Origin: Photobacterium aquae
GTDB taxonomy: Bacteria > Pseudomonadota > Gammaproteobacteria > Enterobacterales > Vibrionaceae
Assembly (NCBI RefSeq): GCF_001029445.1
Contig: NZ_LDOT01000002.1
Location: 645,977 to 709,976, forward strand
Direction of reading: 5' to 3'
Length of the DNA stretch: 64,000 nucleotides
Shown piece after piece: positions 1-8,787 of the stretch; the stretch's first letter is position 1, and every line of letters starts with the position of its first letter. Under the pieces are notes generated by a model. The model was not told the origin of the DNA, made no database searches, and saw only the letters and a list, made by a program, of their open reading frames with translations. Made by a program: the position numbers and the translations under genes.

Positions 1-292
1 TTTCTCAGAATCCCTACCCATAAAGCCACGCAAATATCGACTAAAATGCAACCTTATTTTCCATTATGTGTCTGTTTTTACATGATGATAATGTTTTTTT
101 TAGCTGGAAATAAACACTCTAAATAGACATTGCATGATTTATCAGACAAAATCCCTCACTTTTACTCATACAGTACAGTACAAGTATTAACCCCAAAGCG
201 ATAAATACCGACCAGACATACAAAATACAGAAACGACTGGTTTACCTCGCTTATGCAACATTAGCTAACACCGCCCGAACGGAGACACTTGC
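1..292. other. AT-rich upstream region, no gene seen
   Basis: This stretch holds no convincing coding frame. It ends in a GGAGA ribosome-binding site at about 281-285 that serves the TTG-started regulator at 293. It probably carries that gene's promoter, but I cannot single out a reliable -35/-10 pair. Confidence 0.4.
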
Positions 293-958
293 TTGATCGA
301 TCTTAATTCACGGTCTTCATACTGTGTGTTGGGAGAGCTCTATTGGAGCTTTACCTCCCAATCACTGTATAAAGTATCCACCGATACTCAGGCCCAAGCC
401 GAGCTGGTTAAGCTAACCAGCAAGCAAAAAGCCTTGCTACAATGCCTGATCGATGCCTACCCGAAAGTAATCGATAAAAACGATATCATCGAAGCGATAT
501 GGGGCAGCCATGCAATTTCACCAGAAAGCCTGCCACAACTGATCAATCGGACTCGGATTGCGATAGGTGACAGCGACAAGTCTGTCATTATCAACCACCC
601 AGGCACAGGTTACTCCATTGTCATTGATGATAACCGCCCTGAGTTAGAGGCTCGTCCAGCACTGCAGGTCTGTGCAACAGAACCTGATGCCCCTGCGCCT
701 GCGCCTAAATGCAATGTTCAGTCTCCCAAGACCCATACCGCAGCCATCTTCACCATCGCGGCGGTGCTCATTGGTATCACCCTGTTCAACGGCTACAGCC
801 TTGCGAGTGCTATTTGGTACAAAAATGTATTCCATTCATTTTTCAATGCCGTGCCATACCAGAAGATTGAAAAGAACGACAACACCAATGAACTACGAGT
901 AATTCTCGATGACAGAACCTGCACTTATAACAAAACTAACAAGATTCTTTTTTGTTAA
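293..958 (+). CDS. ToxR-like membrane-anchored wHTH transcriptional regulator (cassette 1)
   Basis: This 221-residue protein has a cytoplasmic OmpR/PhoB-type winged helix (about residues 35-110, including a W-G-S...L-P-Q-L-I-N-R-R-like recognition region and an H-P-G-T-G-Y wing), a proline-rich linker, one membrane helix near residues 149-171 and a periplasmic tail of only about 50 residues. The tail ends in two cysteines, C210 and C221, ten residues apart. The start is TTG with GGAGA seven bases upstream. The architecture is that of ToxR, TcpP or VtrA, which bind DNA while anchored in the inner membrane and sense periplasmic signals through a partner. The next gene begins 50 bases before this one stops, which suggests translational coupling. 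It is too divergent to be called ToxR itself, and its targets are unknown. Confidence 0.8.
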   Translation: MIDLNSRSSYCVLGELYWSFTSQSLYKVSTDTQAQAELVKLTSKQKALLQCLIDAYPKVIDKNDIIEAIWGSHAISPESLPQLINRTRIAIGDSDKSVIINHPGTGYSIVIDDNRPELEARPALQVCATEPDAPAPAPKCNVQSPKTHTAAIFTIAAVLIGITLFNGYSLASAIWYKNVFHSFFNAVPYQKIEKNDNTNELRVILDDRTCTYNKTNKILFC

Positions 959-1340
959 ACGCTACCCGCTCATTGCGATGGTCGTGATCGTTAACATCGG
1001 ATTGCTCGGTAGCACTTACTTGCAAGAGAATGTATTGGTTGGCACCGTTGAAAGAAATGGGATCAGCAGTACGACCTATATCAAGCAGTTCCGCAACAGC
1101 TACCAGTTCAAAATGTCGAACAGTGATATCCACAACGACAGGATGCAAAACGATACTTGGCACTATACGTTTGAGTTCAGTCGCCTTGAACGCAACCGTT
1201 ACTTGCTGGTCAACGAAGATGACGATACCCATCTGTCACGCCATCGTATTTTCGAACTGGATAATACATGCAGCTTGGTATTTCGTGGCCCGGAAAAAAA
1301 CACATCCAGCAATGTGATGCTTTTCTGCCAGCAAGACTAA
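909..1340 (+). CDS. ToxS/VtrC-like small membrane partner (cassette 1)
   Basis: This 143-residue protein has a short basic cytoplasmic N-terminus, one membrane helix at about residues 20-38 and a periplasmic beta-rich domain of about 100 residues. Two cysteines, C121 and C140, sit near the C-terminus. The start overlaps the preceding regulator gene by 50 bases in another frame, as vtrC overlaps vtrA. No ribosome-binding site is strong, which fits coupling to the upstream gene; an internal ATG at 978 is possible but would cut the membrane anchor. Size, topology and position fit a ToxS/TcpH/VtrC-type effector that stabilises or completes the periplasmic sensor. I infer this from architecture; I see no clear sequence match to a named family. 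Confidence 0.65.
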   Translation: MTEPALITKLTRFFFVKRYPLIAMVVIVNIGLLGSTYLQENVLVGTVERNGISSTTYIKQFRNSYQFKMSNSDIHNDRMQNDTWHYTFEFSRLERNRYLLVNEDDDTHLSRHRIFELDNTCSLVFRGPEKNTSSNVMLFCQQD

Positions 1341-1362
1341 CCTTCCGACAGTCCCACTTTCA

Positions 1363-1388
1363 GGGTTGATCACATGATCAGCCCTTTT
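1363..1388 (+). terminator. Rho-independent terminator after cassette 1
   Basis: A ten-pair stem (GGGTTGATCA / TGATCAGCCC, one G-T pair) with a two-base loop is followed by TTTT. It lies 22 bases after the ToxS-like stop and separates cassette 1 from the next gene. Confidence 0.7.
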
Positions 1389-1464
1389 CACCCCTCCCGC
1401 TATATCCAAGCAACCTCCGCTAGCCTACACTTCAACTAGGAGCATAATAAAATAGGGTACGGAG

Positions 1465-3132
1465 ATGCCGACAAGCGCCAAGGATGACACCACAGTTAAA
1501 AAAGGGAAGATATTGATCATTGACGATCAAAAAAGTGCGGCATGTCTGCTCAAAACCCTCTTAAATCAAATTGGCTACACTGATATCAGCATGGTTCAGA
1601 CGGCCCCTCAAGCCATCGCCGCCTGCCAACATTGTGCTTTCGACCTGCTGTTTGTGGACTACCATCTCTCTCCACCGCTAACCGGTTGCGAACTCATTGC
1701 CATGCTAAGGCTCAACAATGCCATCAAACCTGCCTGTGGGATTGTGATGACATCAGGCGACCATACCAGCGAGGCAATCCTCACCAGCCTCTCTATCGCC
1801 CCCGATGCCTTTATCCACAAACCGATCTCTCTTGGGGTGGTGCGGGAAAAAGTGACGGCGACACTGCTAAGCAACCAGTACTGCCAGACGATTTACGATA
1901 CTCGGCAATATAATACTGACCTTGCTATTGAACAATGCAGGGAAATGCTCTCTCAGGTAGGTAACAACCGTAAACTTGCCGGGCTGCTTCTTGACATGCT
2001 GCTAGCCGAAGAGCGCTGGGAGGAAGCGGCTAAAGAAGCAGAACAGCGACTTACCAGCACACCTCACCCACGGTTGTATCTTTATCAGGCTCGAGCCTGG
2101 TATCACCTCGGGCACAAAGAGCAAGCCATTCGGCTCCTTCAGCAGCAACTTCAGCACCATCCTCTGGCAATCGAACTCTATGACTTCCTCTCTGATTTCC
2201 TTGCCGAAAGCGGCCATGTAGACGAGGCCTTGAACATCGCCCTGAAAGCGCACCGACAAACCCCGTGTATCGCCCAACGCACGTTGCGAGTCGCCAAACT
2301 GGCCGCCGACACAAACAACCATCAACTCTTATTCGAATGCGGCCGCTCTCTGGCTGCAAATCAGCCAATCACCGATCCCGCATGGCTCGACAACTTAGCG
2401 AGATATACGGCCATCATAGAAAAAGTCTACTTTCGGCATCACTCTCCTTTTTTTTCCCGCCAGTTAATGAGCGAGCTTGAGATTATCCACCGGCGGCTTG
2501 CCTCGCGGTTGCCGCCAGCCCAGCTAAATACGCTTACCAGCTTTGGTCATATCTACCAGGCGAGGCTCGGTATCAACCAGCGCCCCTTGGACGCCAAACG
2601 TCATTTATTAATTGGTTTATCCTATTTCTTCAGCCAAACCAATAAATTACCATCTGCGATTATTGCCGACGCACTACCGTTGCTGATTCATCTTGGTGAA
2701 ATATCGCTATTAGGGCTCTGCCACTACGCCATCACACAACAGGCCCCAATCGGCCCGCACAGCCAGCAGCGTCTTGACGATATCCGACAACAACCGTTAC
2801 TCATCAACGCGATAAAGTCAGCCGAAAAACGGCTGCTAGAAGCCGAATCGCTAAAGCAGCCAGCACCCGCTGATGCTCTACAGGTTTACCGACAAGTACT
2901 GCGCGACTACCCCTACAGCAGCGAAGCCAACCTCGGCAAGCTCGAATGCCTCTATCTGCTAGGTGAGGACAGCGACGCCCAGCTGATAGATGGCGTAAAG
3001 TCGCTATCCCTGATGCCATTACCCCCCCAGCTTTCACGGCGACGCCAAAGCCTGTTCGACAAACTGACGGCTAGACGCACTGCGGCTGCGCAGGCAGTTA
3101 CACCAGCCTGTCTCGCAAATGCGGAGAATTAA
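1465..3132 (+). CDS. Response regulator with TPR output region (VieB-like)
   Basis: This 555-residue protein begins with a complete receiver domain (about residues 14-130): acidic pair D20/D21, phospho-acceptor D65, T96 and K119 are all present. The rest is helical and TPR-like, with repeated short helices such as those around residues 185-270 and 480-540, and no DNA-binding or enzymatic output domain. This is the layout of VieB from the Vibrio cholerae VieSAB system, in which a receiver-TPR protein modulates the partner kinase and regulator. No histidine kinase lies next to it here, so it is an orphan. GGAG sits directly before the ATG and AGGG lies eight bases upstream. Its 3' end overlaps the convergent yqjG gene by 35 bases. 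Confidence 0.75.
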   Translation: MPTSAKDDTTVKKGKILIIDDQKSAACLLKTLLNQIGYTDISMVQTAPQAIAACQHCAFDLLFVDYHLSPPLTGCELIAMLRLNNAIKPACGIVMTSGDHTSEAILTSLSIAPDAFIHKPISLGVVREKVTATLLSNQYCQTIYDTRQYNTDLAIEQCREMLSQVGNNRKLAGLLLDMLLAEERWEEAAKEAEQRLTSTPHPRLYLYQARAWYHLGHKEQAIRLLQQQLQHHPLAIELYDFLSDFLAESGHVDEALNIALKAHRQTPCIAQRTLRVAKLAADTNNHQLLFECGRSLAANQPITDPAWLDNLARYTAIIEKVYFRHHSPFFSRQLMSELEIIHRRLASRLPPAQLNTLTSFGHIYQARLGINQRPLDAKRHLLIGLSYFFSQTNKLPSAIIADALPLLIHLGEISLLGLCHYAITQQAPIGPHSQQRLDDIRQQPLLINAIKSAEKRLLEAESLKQPAPADALQVYRQVLRDYPYSSEANLGKLECLYLLGEDSDAQLIDGVKSLSLMPLPPQLSRRRQSLFDKLTARRTAAAQAVTPACLANAEN

Positions 3133-4057
3133 GATCCAACTCGGGCCCTAACGGCACAATCCCCGTTGGATTAATGGTGGTATGGCTAAAGTAGTAATGC
3201 CGCTTGATATGATAAAAGTCGACCGTATCTGCGATACCCGGATACTGGTAGAGCTCTTTAAGGTAACCTTGTAGGTGTGGATAGTCAGCAAGGCGCTGGC
3301 GGTTGCACTTGAAGTGCCCGACATAGACGGGATCAAAACGGATCAGGGTCGTAAACAAGCGCCAATCCGCCTCAGTCAGTCGATTACCAACAAGATAACG
3401 TGATGTGGCAAGGTGGGCATCTATCTTGTCTAACGCGGCGAACAAGAGGCCAAAGGCTTCTTCGTAGGCTTGCTGAGTCGTAGCAAAACCGCAACGATAG
3501 ACACCGTTGTTAATTGCCGGATAAACATATTCGTTCCATCGATCGATCTCTTCCCTTAACTCGACAGGATAAAAGTCAACCTCATTGCCCGTCACATCAT
3601 TAAATGCCGAATTGAACATTCGGATGATCTCGGCAGACTCATTGCTGACAATAGTCTGGGAGTGCTTGTCCCACAAAACCGGGACCGTAACTCGCCCGGT
3701 ATAATCCGCTTTGGCTCGAGTATAAAGCTGATGAAGGAAAGACGCGCCATAAAGCGGTTCAGGGGTGTCAAACGCCCAACCTTGATCTTTCATATCTGGA
3801 CTGACAACTGTCACCCCAATATGCGGTTCAAGCCCCAAAAGCTTACGGTATATCAGTGTCCGATGAGCCCAAGGGCACGCTAATGATACATATAGGTGAT
3901 ATCGACCTGACTCAGCAGCAAATAGATGATCGTCTCCCTTGTCTCGAGCCGACTTCACCCAATGACGGAAACCAGCATCCTCCCTGACAAATTTCCCGCC
4001 ACTGTCTTTAGTGTCATACCACACATCATGCCATACTCCCTGCACCAATTTTCCCAT
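3098..4057 (-). CDS. yqjG: Glutathionyl-hydroquinone reductase (xi-class glutathione transferase)
   Basis: This 319-residue protein carries the S-L-A-C-P-W-A-H-R motif of the xi-class transferases, with catalytic Cys at position 61, an N-terminal thioredoxin-like domain and a C-terminal helical domain. The family uses glutathione to reduce glutathionyl-hydroquinones in the cytosol. Its length matches E. coli YqjG (about 328). It lies downstream of the GlsB-like gene on the same strand, and its last 35 bases overlap the convergent response-regulator gene. Confidence 0.92.
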   Translation of the reverse strand: MGKLVQGVWHDVWYDTKDSGGKFVREDAGFRHWVKSARDKGDDHLFAAESGRYHLYVSLACPWAHRTLIYRKLLGLEPHIGVTVVSPDMKDQGWAFDTPEPLYGASFLHQLYTRAKADYTGRVTVPVLWDKHSQTIVSNESAEIIRMFNSAFNDVTGNEVDFYPVELREEIDRWNEYVYPAINNGVYRCGFATTQQAYEEAFGLLFAALDKIDAHLATSRYLVGNRLTEADWRLFTTLIRFDPVYVGHFKCNRQRLADYPHLQGYLKELYQYPGIADTVDFYHIKRHYYFSHTTINPTGIVPLGPELDLNSPHLRDRLV

Positions 4058-4180
4058 AATCTCCCCCTTCTCATCATACGTTTCCCTTGATTATAGAAAG
4101 GAGCCCCCACAAAGTCGGCGGGGGAATATTGGCAGGGATCATCGAAATTTTCGAATGACTGCGCCGAAACGTTTTCTCAC

Positions 4181-4429
4181 CTAGCGAATAAACTTGTTAT
4201 AGATAAATAGCAGGATAAATGCCCCCAGCGTCGCCGTCACCAAACTACCAATGTTGACCCCTGTCGCAGGCCCCAAGCCGATAAACGCCCCAACCCAGCC
4301 GCCAACAAACGCCCCGCCAATACCCAACCCCATCGTCGCTATCCAGCCACCGCCATCATCACCGGGCATCAGCCATTTCGCCAGTGCCCCGGCCAGCAAA
4401 CCCAGAATAATCCAAGAAAAAACACCCAT
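4181..4429 (-). CDS. GlsB/YeaQ/YmgE family stress-response membrane protein
   Basis: This 82-residue, glycine-rich protein has three hydrophobic segments (about residues 3-17, 28-52 and 60-78). It contains the W-L-M-P-G-D-D-G-G-G-W pattern that marks the YeaQ/YmgE transglycosylase-associated family of small inner-membrane proteins. Members are often induced in stationary phase or by osmotic stress; their activity is not known. It reads toward yqjG across a 123-base gap that has only a weak hairpin, so the two might be co-transcribed. Confidence 0.9.
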   Translation of the reverse strand: MGVFSWIILGLLAGALAKWLMPGDDGGGWIATMGLGIGGAFVGGWVGAFIGLGPATGVNIGSLVTATLGAFILLFIYNKFIR

Positions 4430-4794
4430 TCCTCTCTCCTCATCCTATGTTGATGTTGCACCTTGAACCTTGTTCATCCAAGGTGTTCGTCTCATATTTG
4501 CTCATCGAAAAAGTCAAAGATATTGTTGAGCATAGCCCCCACAAGCAAAGCGCTCAAACTTACAAAGCCTCTGCCTCAAAACTATGCCTTAATATTTAAG
4601 TGCAACTTGTTTATTATATTATTATCTATTTACCCCCATTACTGATTAGTCTTGTCTCACCTATTTACCCACCATCAATTGTCAATCCAGTCTATTGATT
4701 ACGACGATTTATAAATTAACGAAATACGCACTCACAACAGACTAAAACTGTATGTTACAGTGTGATTAGTCATTAATAATGAATTACCACCCAC
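4430..4794. other. Divergent intergenic region
   Basis: These 365 AT-rich bases separate the GlsB-like gene (minus) from the chemoreceptor (plus). They must carry both promoters. I see no coding potential, clear operator or repeat. Confidence 0.4.
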
Positions 4795-6657
4795 ATGCTA
4801 AAAAAAATAAATATATCCATATTAATCGCTTTATCTTTTATGTTTGCTGTTTCCCTACTGACGTCATATCAATACCTCAACTATTGGGAAGAGAAAAGCA
4901 TTCAAAGAAGTAATGATGAAGTGGTATCTGTTATATCAACTGTTTATGCAACACTTTTAGCAGAGAAGGAAAATTCTGCAAAACAGTTCTCTAATCTACT
5001 GCCTTTAAATGGCTCATCATTTAATGAAGAAAAGATATTACATTTTCTCAACGCAATAAAATCCGAAGATAAGAACTTAACCCAGGTCTTCTTTGCCACA
5101 AAAGAAGGTAAGGTGTTTAGTAACGCTGCAAACGGCTGGATTGAAAATTTTAATGCCGCCGAAAAACGTCGAGAATGGTTTGTCAGCATCATAGAAGGCA
5201 ATCGTAATATTAATGTCACCAAGCCTTATTACGGCACATTAGGTCTAGCCGTTACTGTTTCAGCACCGATTGTTAGGGATAATGCTGTAGTTGGTGTATT
5301 TGCATTAGACTTAGTATTAAGTGGTCTTATCCCAGACAAATTAGGCTTGGAGTACGCCATTACAAATAATGATGGATTAATTGTCGCAACCGATATTAAC
5401 AATCATGAAATGTTAGAAAATAACATCTACGAACAAAGACCTGCATACAAATCTGTCGACCATAACCCCTATATCTACGAGACGCAAGACAATGAATTAT
5501 TTAGCGTTTCAAAACAAAAACTTAGTGATGAATTGATCTTATTTGCCTTTACCAACCAAACTGGCTCCGTAAAGATGATAGAAAGCCTGCTAATCGGCTT
5601 GGTACTCTTGCTGGTTACTATCGGATGTGTATTTTTATCGCTTGTCATTACGATTGTAAACCGCGAGATAAAATTAAACCTTGGCGAAGAGCCAGCATTG
5701 TTAGTTGAAAAGATTCAATCATTCTCTAATGGCAATATCCGTGATGTTAAATTTATTAATCAAGGTTTGATATCTAAGTCACTGATTAATATGCAGGATA
5801 ACATATCTAAAATAATTAGCACTTCAAACCAATCCATTGAACAACTTCATATCAACCAAGAAAATATAAATGCCATTATCATTGAAAGCAAAATAAATGC
5901 AGAAAAAGAGATCCATGAGGTTGAACAAGTTGTTGCGGCAACTACAGAGCTCTCTGCCACGGCAACGGAAGTGGCCAAAAACGCAACGGATGCCGAATCA
6001 GTAACCTCATCAACATTAGATGTAGTCAGCCAAAGCACTAAGACATTACAACACTCAGAAGAGATTTCACATAAAGTCAGTAATGCAATGTCTGAGTCTG
6101 TAATCATTGTTGGTGAACTGAGAGATTATGCTGAAAAAATCAACACTGTTATTGATGTAATTAACTCAATATCAGAACAAACTAACTTACTTGCATTGAA
6201 CGCTGCAATTGAAGCCGCTCGAGCAGGTGAACAAGGCCGGGGATTTGCCGTCGTTGCTGATGAAGTAAGATCATTAGCAGGAAAAACACAGCAATCCACA
6301 ATCGATATTCAAAATATTATATTGAAACTGCAAGAACAATCTCAAAGAGCGGATAGCGTGATGAGAGATAATGCCAGCCTTGTTGATGAATCAAAATTGA
6401 TTTCAGAAGAGCTGATTTCCGCCTTTAATGAAATATCATCGAAAATAATCGAACTTTCAGACATTAATACATTAGTGGCTACCGCCGCAGAAGAGCAATC
6501 TTCGGTTACGTTAGATATTTCAAAAAGAATGGAGGCAATCAACATAACCGTCCTTGAAAGCTTAGCAAATGCAAATAAAGTATCAGACGGTAATAATATG
6601 ACATCATCTTTGACTAATGACATCAAACAACAATTTAGATTCTTTAAAGTGTCTTGA
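4795..6657 (+). CDS. Methyl-accepting chemotaxis protein with dCache sensor domain
   Basis: This 620-residue transmembrane chemoreceptor has a first membrane helix at about residues 7-27, a periplasmic double-Cache domain of about 230 residues, and a second helix near residues 264-288. The short linker that follows contains L-G-E-E-P, close to the L-G-G-E-P of dCache receptors. The cytoplasmic signalling domain carries the conserved tip [18 protein letters not shown] around residues 461-478. dCache domains usually bind amino acids or small organic acids; the ligand here is unknown. There is no C-terminal CheR-tethering pentapeptide. It resembles the chemoreceptor at 43579 in design. AT-rich codons set it apart from the xthA side. 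Confidence 0.93.
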   Translation: MLKKINISILIALSFMFAVSLLTSYQYLNYWEEKSIQRSNDEVVSVISTVYATLLAEKENSAKQFSNLLPLNGSSFNEEKILHFLNAIKSEDKNLTQVFFATKEGKVFSNAANGWIENFNAAEKRREWFVSIIEGNRNINVTKPYYGTLGLAVTVSAPIVRDNAVVGVFALDLVLSGLIPDKLGLEYAITNNDGLIVATDINNHEMLENNIYEQRPAYKSVDHNPYIYETQDNELFSVSKQKLSDELILFAFTNQTGSVKMIESLLIGLVLLLVTIGCVFLSLVITIVNREIKLNLGEEPALLVEKIQSFSNGNIRDVKFINQGLISKSLINMQDNISKIISTSNQSIEQLHINQENINAIIIESKINAEKEIHEVEQVVAATTELSATATEVAKNATDAESVTSSTLDVVSQSTKTLQHSEEISHKVSNAMSESVIIVGELRDYAEKINTVIDVINSISEQTNLLALNAAIEAARAGEQGRGFAVVADEVRSLAGKTQQSTIDIQNIILKLQEQSQRADSVMRDNASLVDESKLISEELISAFNEISSKIIELSDINTLVATAAEEQSSVTLDISKRMEAINITVLESLANANKVSDGNNMTSSLTNDIKQQFRFFKVS

Positions 6658-6670
6658 TGCATTTCTAAGC

Positions 6671-6697
6671 ATGCTCAGTCATTTTATGGCTGAGCAT
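6671..6697 (+). terminator. Hairpin after the chemoreceptor gene
   Basis: An eight-pair stem (ATGCTCAG / CTGAGCAT) around an eleven-base loop lies 14 bases past the stop codon. No T tract follows, so it may be a weak or Rho-assisted terminator or a 3'-end stabiliser. Confidence 0.4.
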
Positions 6698-6790
6698 CTT
6701 GAGGTAACTTGGATATAGTACGAGAATAGACCAACTATCAGCCGACTGATTTTGTCATAAAGCCAACAAAACCAAGGACCTAAAATTATA

Positions 6791-7597
6791 ATGAAAGTCA
6801 TCTCTTTTAATATCAACGGCCTTCGTGCCCGCCTCCACCAATTACAGGCACTGATTGAAAAGCACCAGCCTGATGTTATCGGACTTCAGGAGATCAAAGT
6901 CCATGACGAGGCTTTCCCGCTCGCCGATGTGGAAGCGATGGGCTATAAAGTCTATTTTCACGGCCAGAAAGCCCACTACGGCGTCGCCATGCTATGCAAA
7001 CAAGAACCTCTAGAGGTTCGCAAGGGCTTCCCTACCGATGACGAAGACGCCCAGCGCCGAATGATCATGGCAACCTTCGCGCATGCAGATGGCCGCAAGA
7101 CAACAATCCTCAATGGTTACTTCCCGCAAGGGGACAATATCAACCACGAGACAAAATTCCCAGCCAAGGAAAAGTTCTATGCCGATTTGATGACCTACCT
7201 CAACAGCCACCACCATAACGGCGAAGAGCTGATCGTCATGGGGGATATCAACATCAGCCCGATTGATCTAGATATCGGTATCGGCCCAGCCAATGCCAAG
7301 CGCTGGCTGAAGACCGGCAAGTGTTCTTTCCAGCCTATCGAGCGAGAATGGCTTAAGACCCTGCTTGACTGGGGGTTCATCGATACCTTCCGCCAGCTTC
7401 ACCCCGATGCCGACGACCAGTTCTCATGGTTCGACTACCGTTCTAAAGGTTTCGACGACAACCGCGGCCTACGTATCGATGTGATCCTAGCCACGCCATC
7501 ACTGGCTGAACGCTGTACCGATGCAGGTATCGATTACGAGCTACGCGGTATCGAAAAACCGTCTGATCATGCCCCTATCTGGTCAACCTTCAGCTAA
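6791..7597 (+). CDS. xthA: Exodeoxyribonuclease III
   Basis: This 268-residue protein has the same length as E. coli XthA. It shows the AP-endonuclease family motifs G-L-Q-E-I-K (metal-binding Glu near residue 34), M-G-D-I-N-I (catalytic Asp near 151) and the C-terminal S-D-H-A-P-I-W motif with catalytic His. The enzyme cuts DNA at abasic sites and degrades duplex DNA from 3' ends in base-excision repair. It stands alone, followed by a strong bidirectional terminator. Confidence 0.97.
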   Translation: MKVISFNINGLRARLHQLQALIEKHQPDVIGLQEIKVHDEAFPLADVEAMGYKVYFHGQKAHYGVAMLCKQEPLEVRKGFPTDDEDAQRRMIMATFAHADGRKTTILNGYFPQGDNINHETKFPAKEKFYADLMTYLNSHHHNGEELIVMGDINISPIDLDIGIGPANAKRWLKTGKCSFQPIEREWLKTLLDWGFIDTFRQLHPDADDQFSWFDYRSKGFDDNRGLRIDVILATPSLAERCTDAGIDYELRGIEKPSDHAPIWSTFS

Positions 7598-7631
7598 CCC
7601 GTGCCTGCATGGCACAGGCTCATAAAAAATG

Positions 7632-7657
7632 AAAACGCCGGCAATGCCGGCGTTTTT
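7632..7657. terminator. Bidirectional terminator between xthA and the convergent SBP gene
   Basis: AAAA, a seven-pair GC stem (CGCCGGC / GCCGGCG) with loop AAT, and TTTTT form a symmetrical terminator usable on both strands. Confidence 0.9.
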
Positions 7658-7675
7658 GCAAAAACAGATACAGCA

Positions 7676-8452
7676 CTAATAACCGTAAACATCATAGGCA
7701 AAATAACGAGATGCAATCTGCTGGTAAATTCCCTTTTCGCGCAATGACGCGATCGCCCGGTCGAGGTTGTTTTTCAGCTCGCTATCCTGCTTGCGCACCG
7801 CGATACCAAAACCTTCACCGAACCATTTAGGATCGGTAAGGGTCGGGCCGGTGAAAGCAAAGTCCCTCCCCCACGGCCTATTTAGCAATCCATCTTCAAG
7901 CGTGGCAGCGTCACCCAAAACCATAGCGATACGCTCGGCCTTGAGATCAAGAAACGCCTCATCAAAGCTCCCATAGCGGGTGACAACCATCGAATCACCA
8001 AAGTTATCACTAAGGTACCGGTCATGGGTTGAAGCGCGCAACACACCAACTTTCACCCCTTTGAGCCCCTCTGGGGTGAATACAAATTTTGCATCCTTCT
8101 CGGCGACATATCGATTGGGGATTAGTGCATATTTAGATGTAAAATCAACGATTTTCTTACGCTCATCGGTAATGGACATTGCCGCAATAATGGCATCGTA
8201 TTTGTGATCCAGCAGTGATGCAATAATCCCATTCCAAGGTTGGGCCACGATCTTGCACTGCACTTGCATTTCCCGACACAGGGCATAGGCCAAGTCAACA
8301 TCAAACCCCCTGAGTTCACCGTTGGGCTCGGTCCAGCTAAACGGCGGATAGGCCCCCTCGATACCAAAACGTACTACCGATCTTTCCTTGGCCTGAACGC
8401 ACGAGCCCCCGAAAACGAACATCATCGCAACGGCTAGCACCCATCTGTTCAT
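7676..8452 (-). CDS. Periplasmic solute-binding protein, family 3 (amino-acid type)
   Basis: I choose the internal ATG at 8452 because GGAG lies seven bases before it and the protein then begins with a normal signal peptide ending near V-Q-A (about residue 21). The resulting 258-residue protein has the SBP family 3 fold, with the typical sequence G-F-D-V-D-L-A-Y-A-L near residue 50 and I-I-A-A-M-S-I-T near residue 90. Such proteins bind polar amino acids or opines for an ABC importer or act as sensors. No permease or ATPase gene is adjacent, so it is an orphan; its partner must be encoded elsewhere. Confidence 0.88.
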   Translation of the reverse strand: MNRWVLAVAMMFVFGGSCVQAKERSVVRFGIEGAYPPFSWTEPNGELRGFDVDLAYALCREMQVQCKIVAQPWNGIIASLLDHKYDAIIAAMSITDERKKIVDFTSKYALIPNRYVAEKDAKFVFTPEGLKGVKVGVLRASTHDRYLSDNFGDSMVVTRYGSFDEAFLDLKAERIAMVLGDAATLEDGLLNRPWGRDFAFTGPTLTDPKWFGEGFGIAVRKQDSELKNNLDRAIASLREKGIYQQIASRYFAYDVYGY

Positions 8453-8534
8453 AATTACTCCTTTCATTTCTCCGTCACAATATGCGGTGATCGCCGACTT
8501 ACACCCCAACCGAAAAAACCCCACAACACGATAT

Positions 8535-8695
8535 CCATAATATACCCAAGTTACTCCAAGGTGCAGGATTCAACATAGGCTCTGCGGATTCCATCCAAGG
8601 AAAATATCCAAACCTTACAAGGGGATCTCGCACCGAAGTAAGTACGCAGAAACAAACAACGTGTGGTAGTTTGGATATATCTAAGATTTATATGG
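8535..8695. repeat. Possible miniature inverted-repeat-like element
   Basis: This region lies between two divergent solute-binding-protein genes. Its ends resemble each other in inverted orientation: ATATACCCAAGTTACTCCA near 8540 and, read on the other strand, ATATATCCAAACTACCACA near 8681 match at about 14 of 19 positions. A further ATATCCAAACC lies inside. There is no ORF. This is the look of a small non-autonomous repeat, but I have seen only one copy in the window. Confidence 0.35.
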
Positions 8696-8787
8696 TTTTT
8701 CACGGCCATATAGCATTGATTACCGCCTAGACATCCGTTAGTTTAGGCCGTTAATAGTGGGCTGCAGCGATATTTTCAGGCAGGTTT

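Noticed and set aside
1659..2368. Minus-strand ORFs inside the VieB-like gene
   Set aside because: They are shadows of a gene with intact receiver motifs and lack ribosome-binding sites.
4181..6657. Signs of horizontal transfer around the AT-rich chemoreceptor
   Set aside because: There are no mobility genes, attachment repeats or tRNA nearby; chemoreceptor genes are often atypical in composition.
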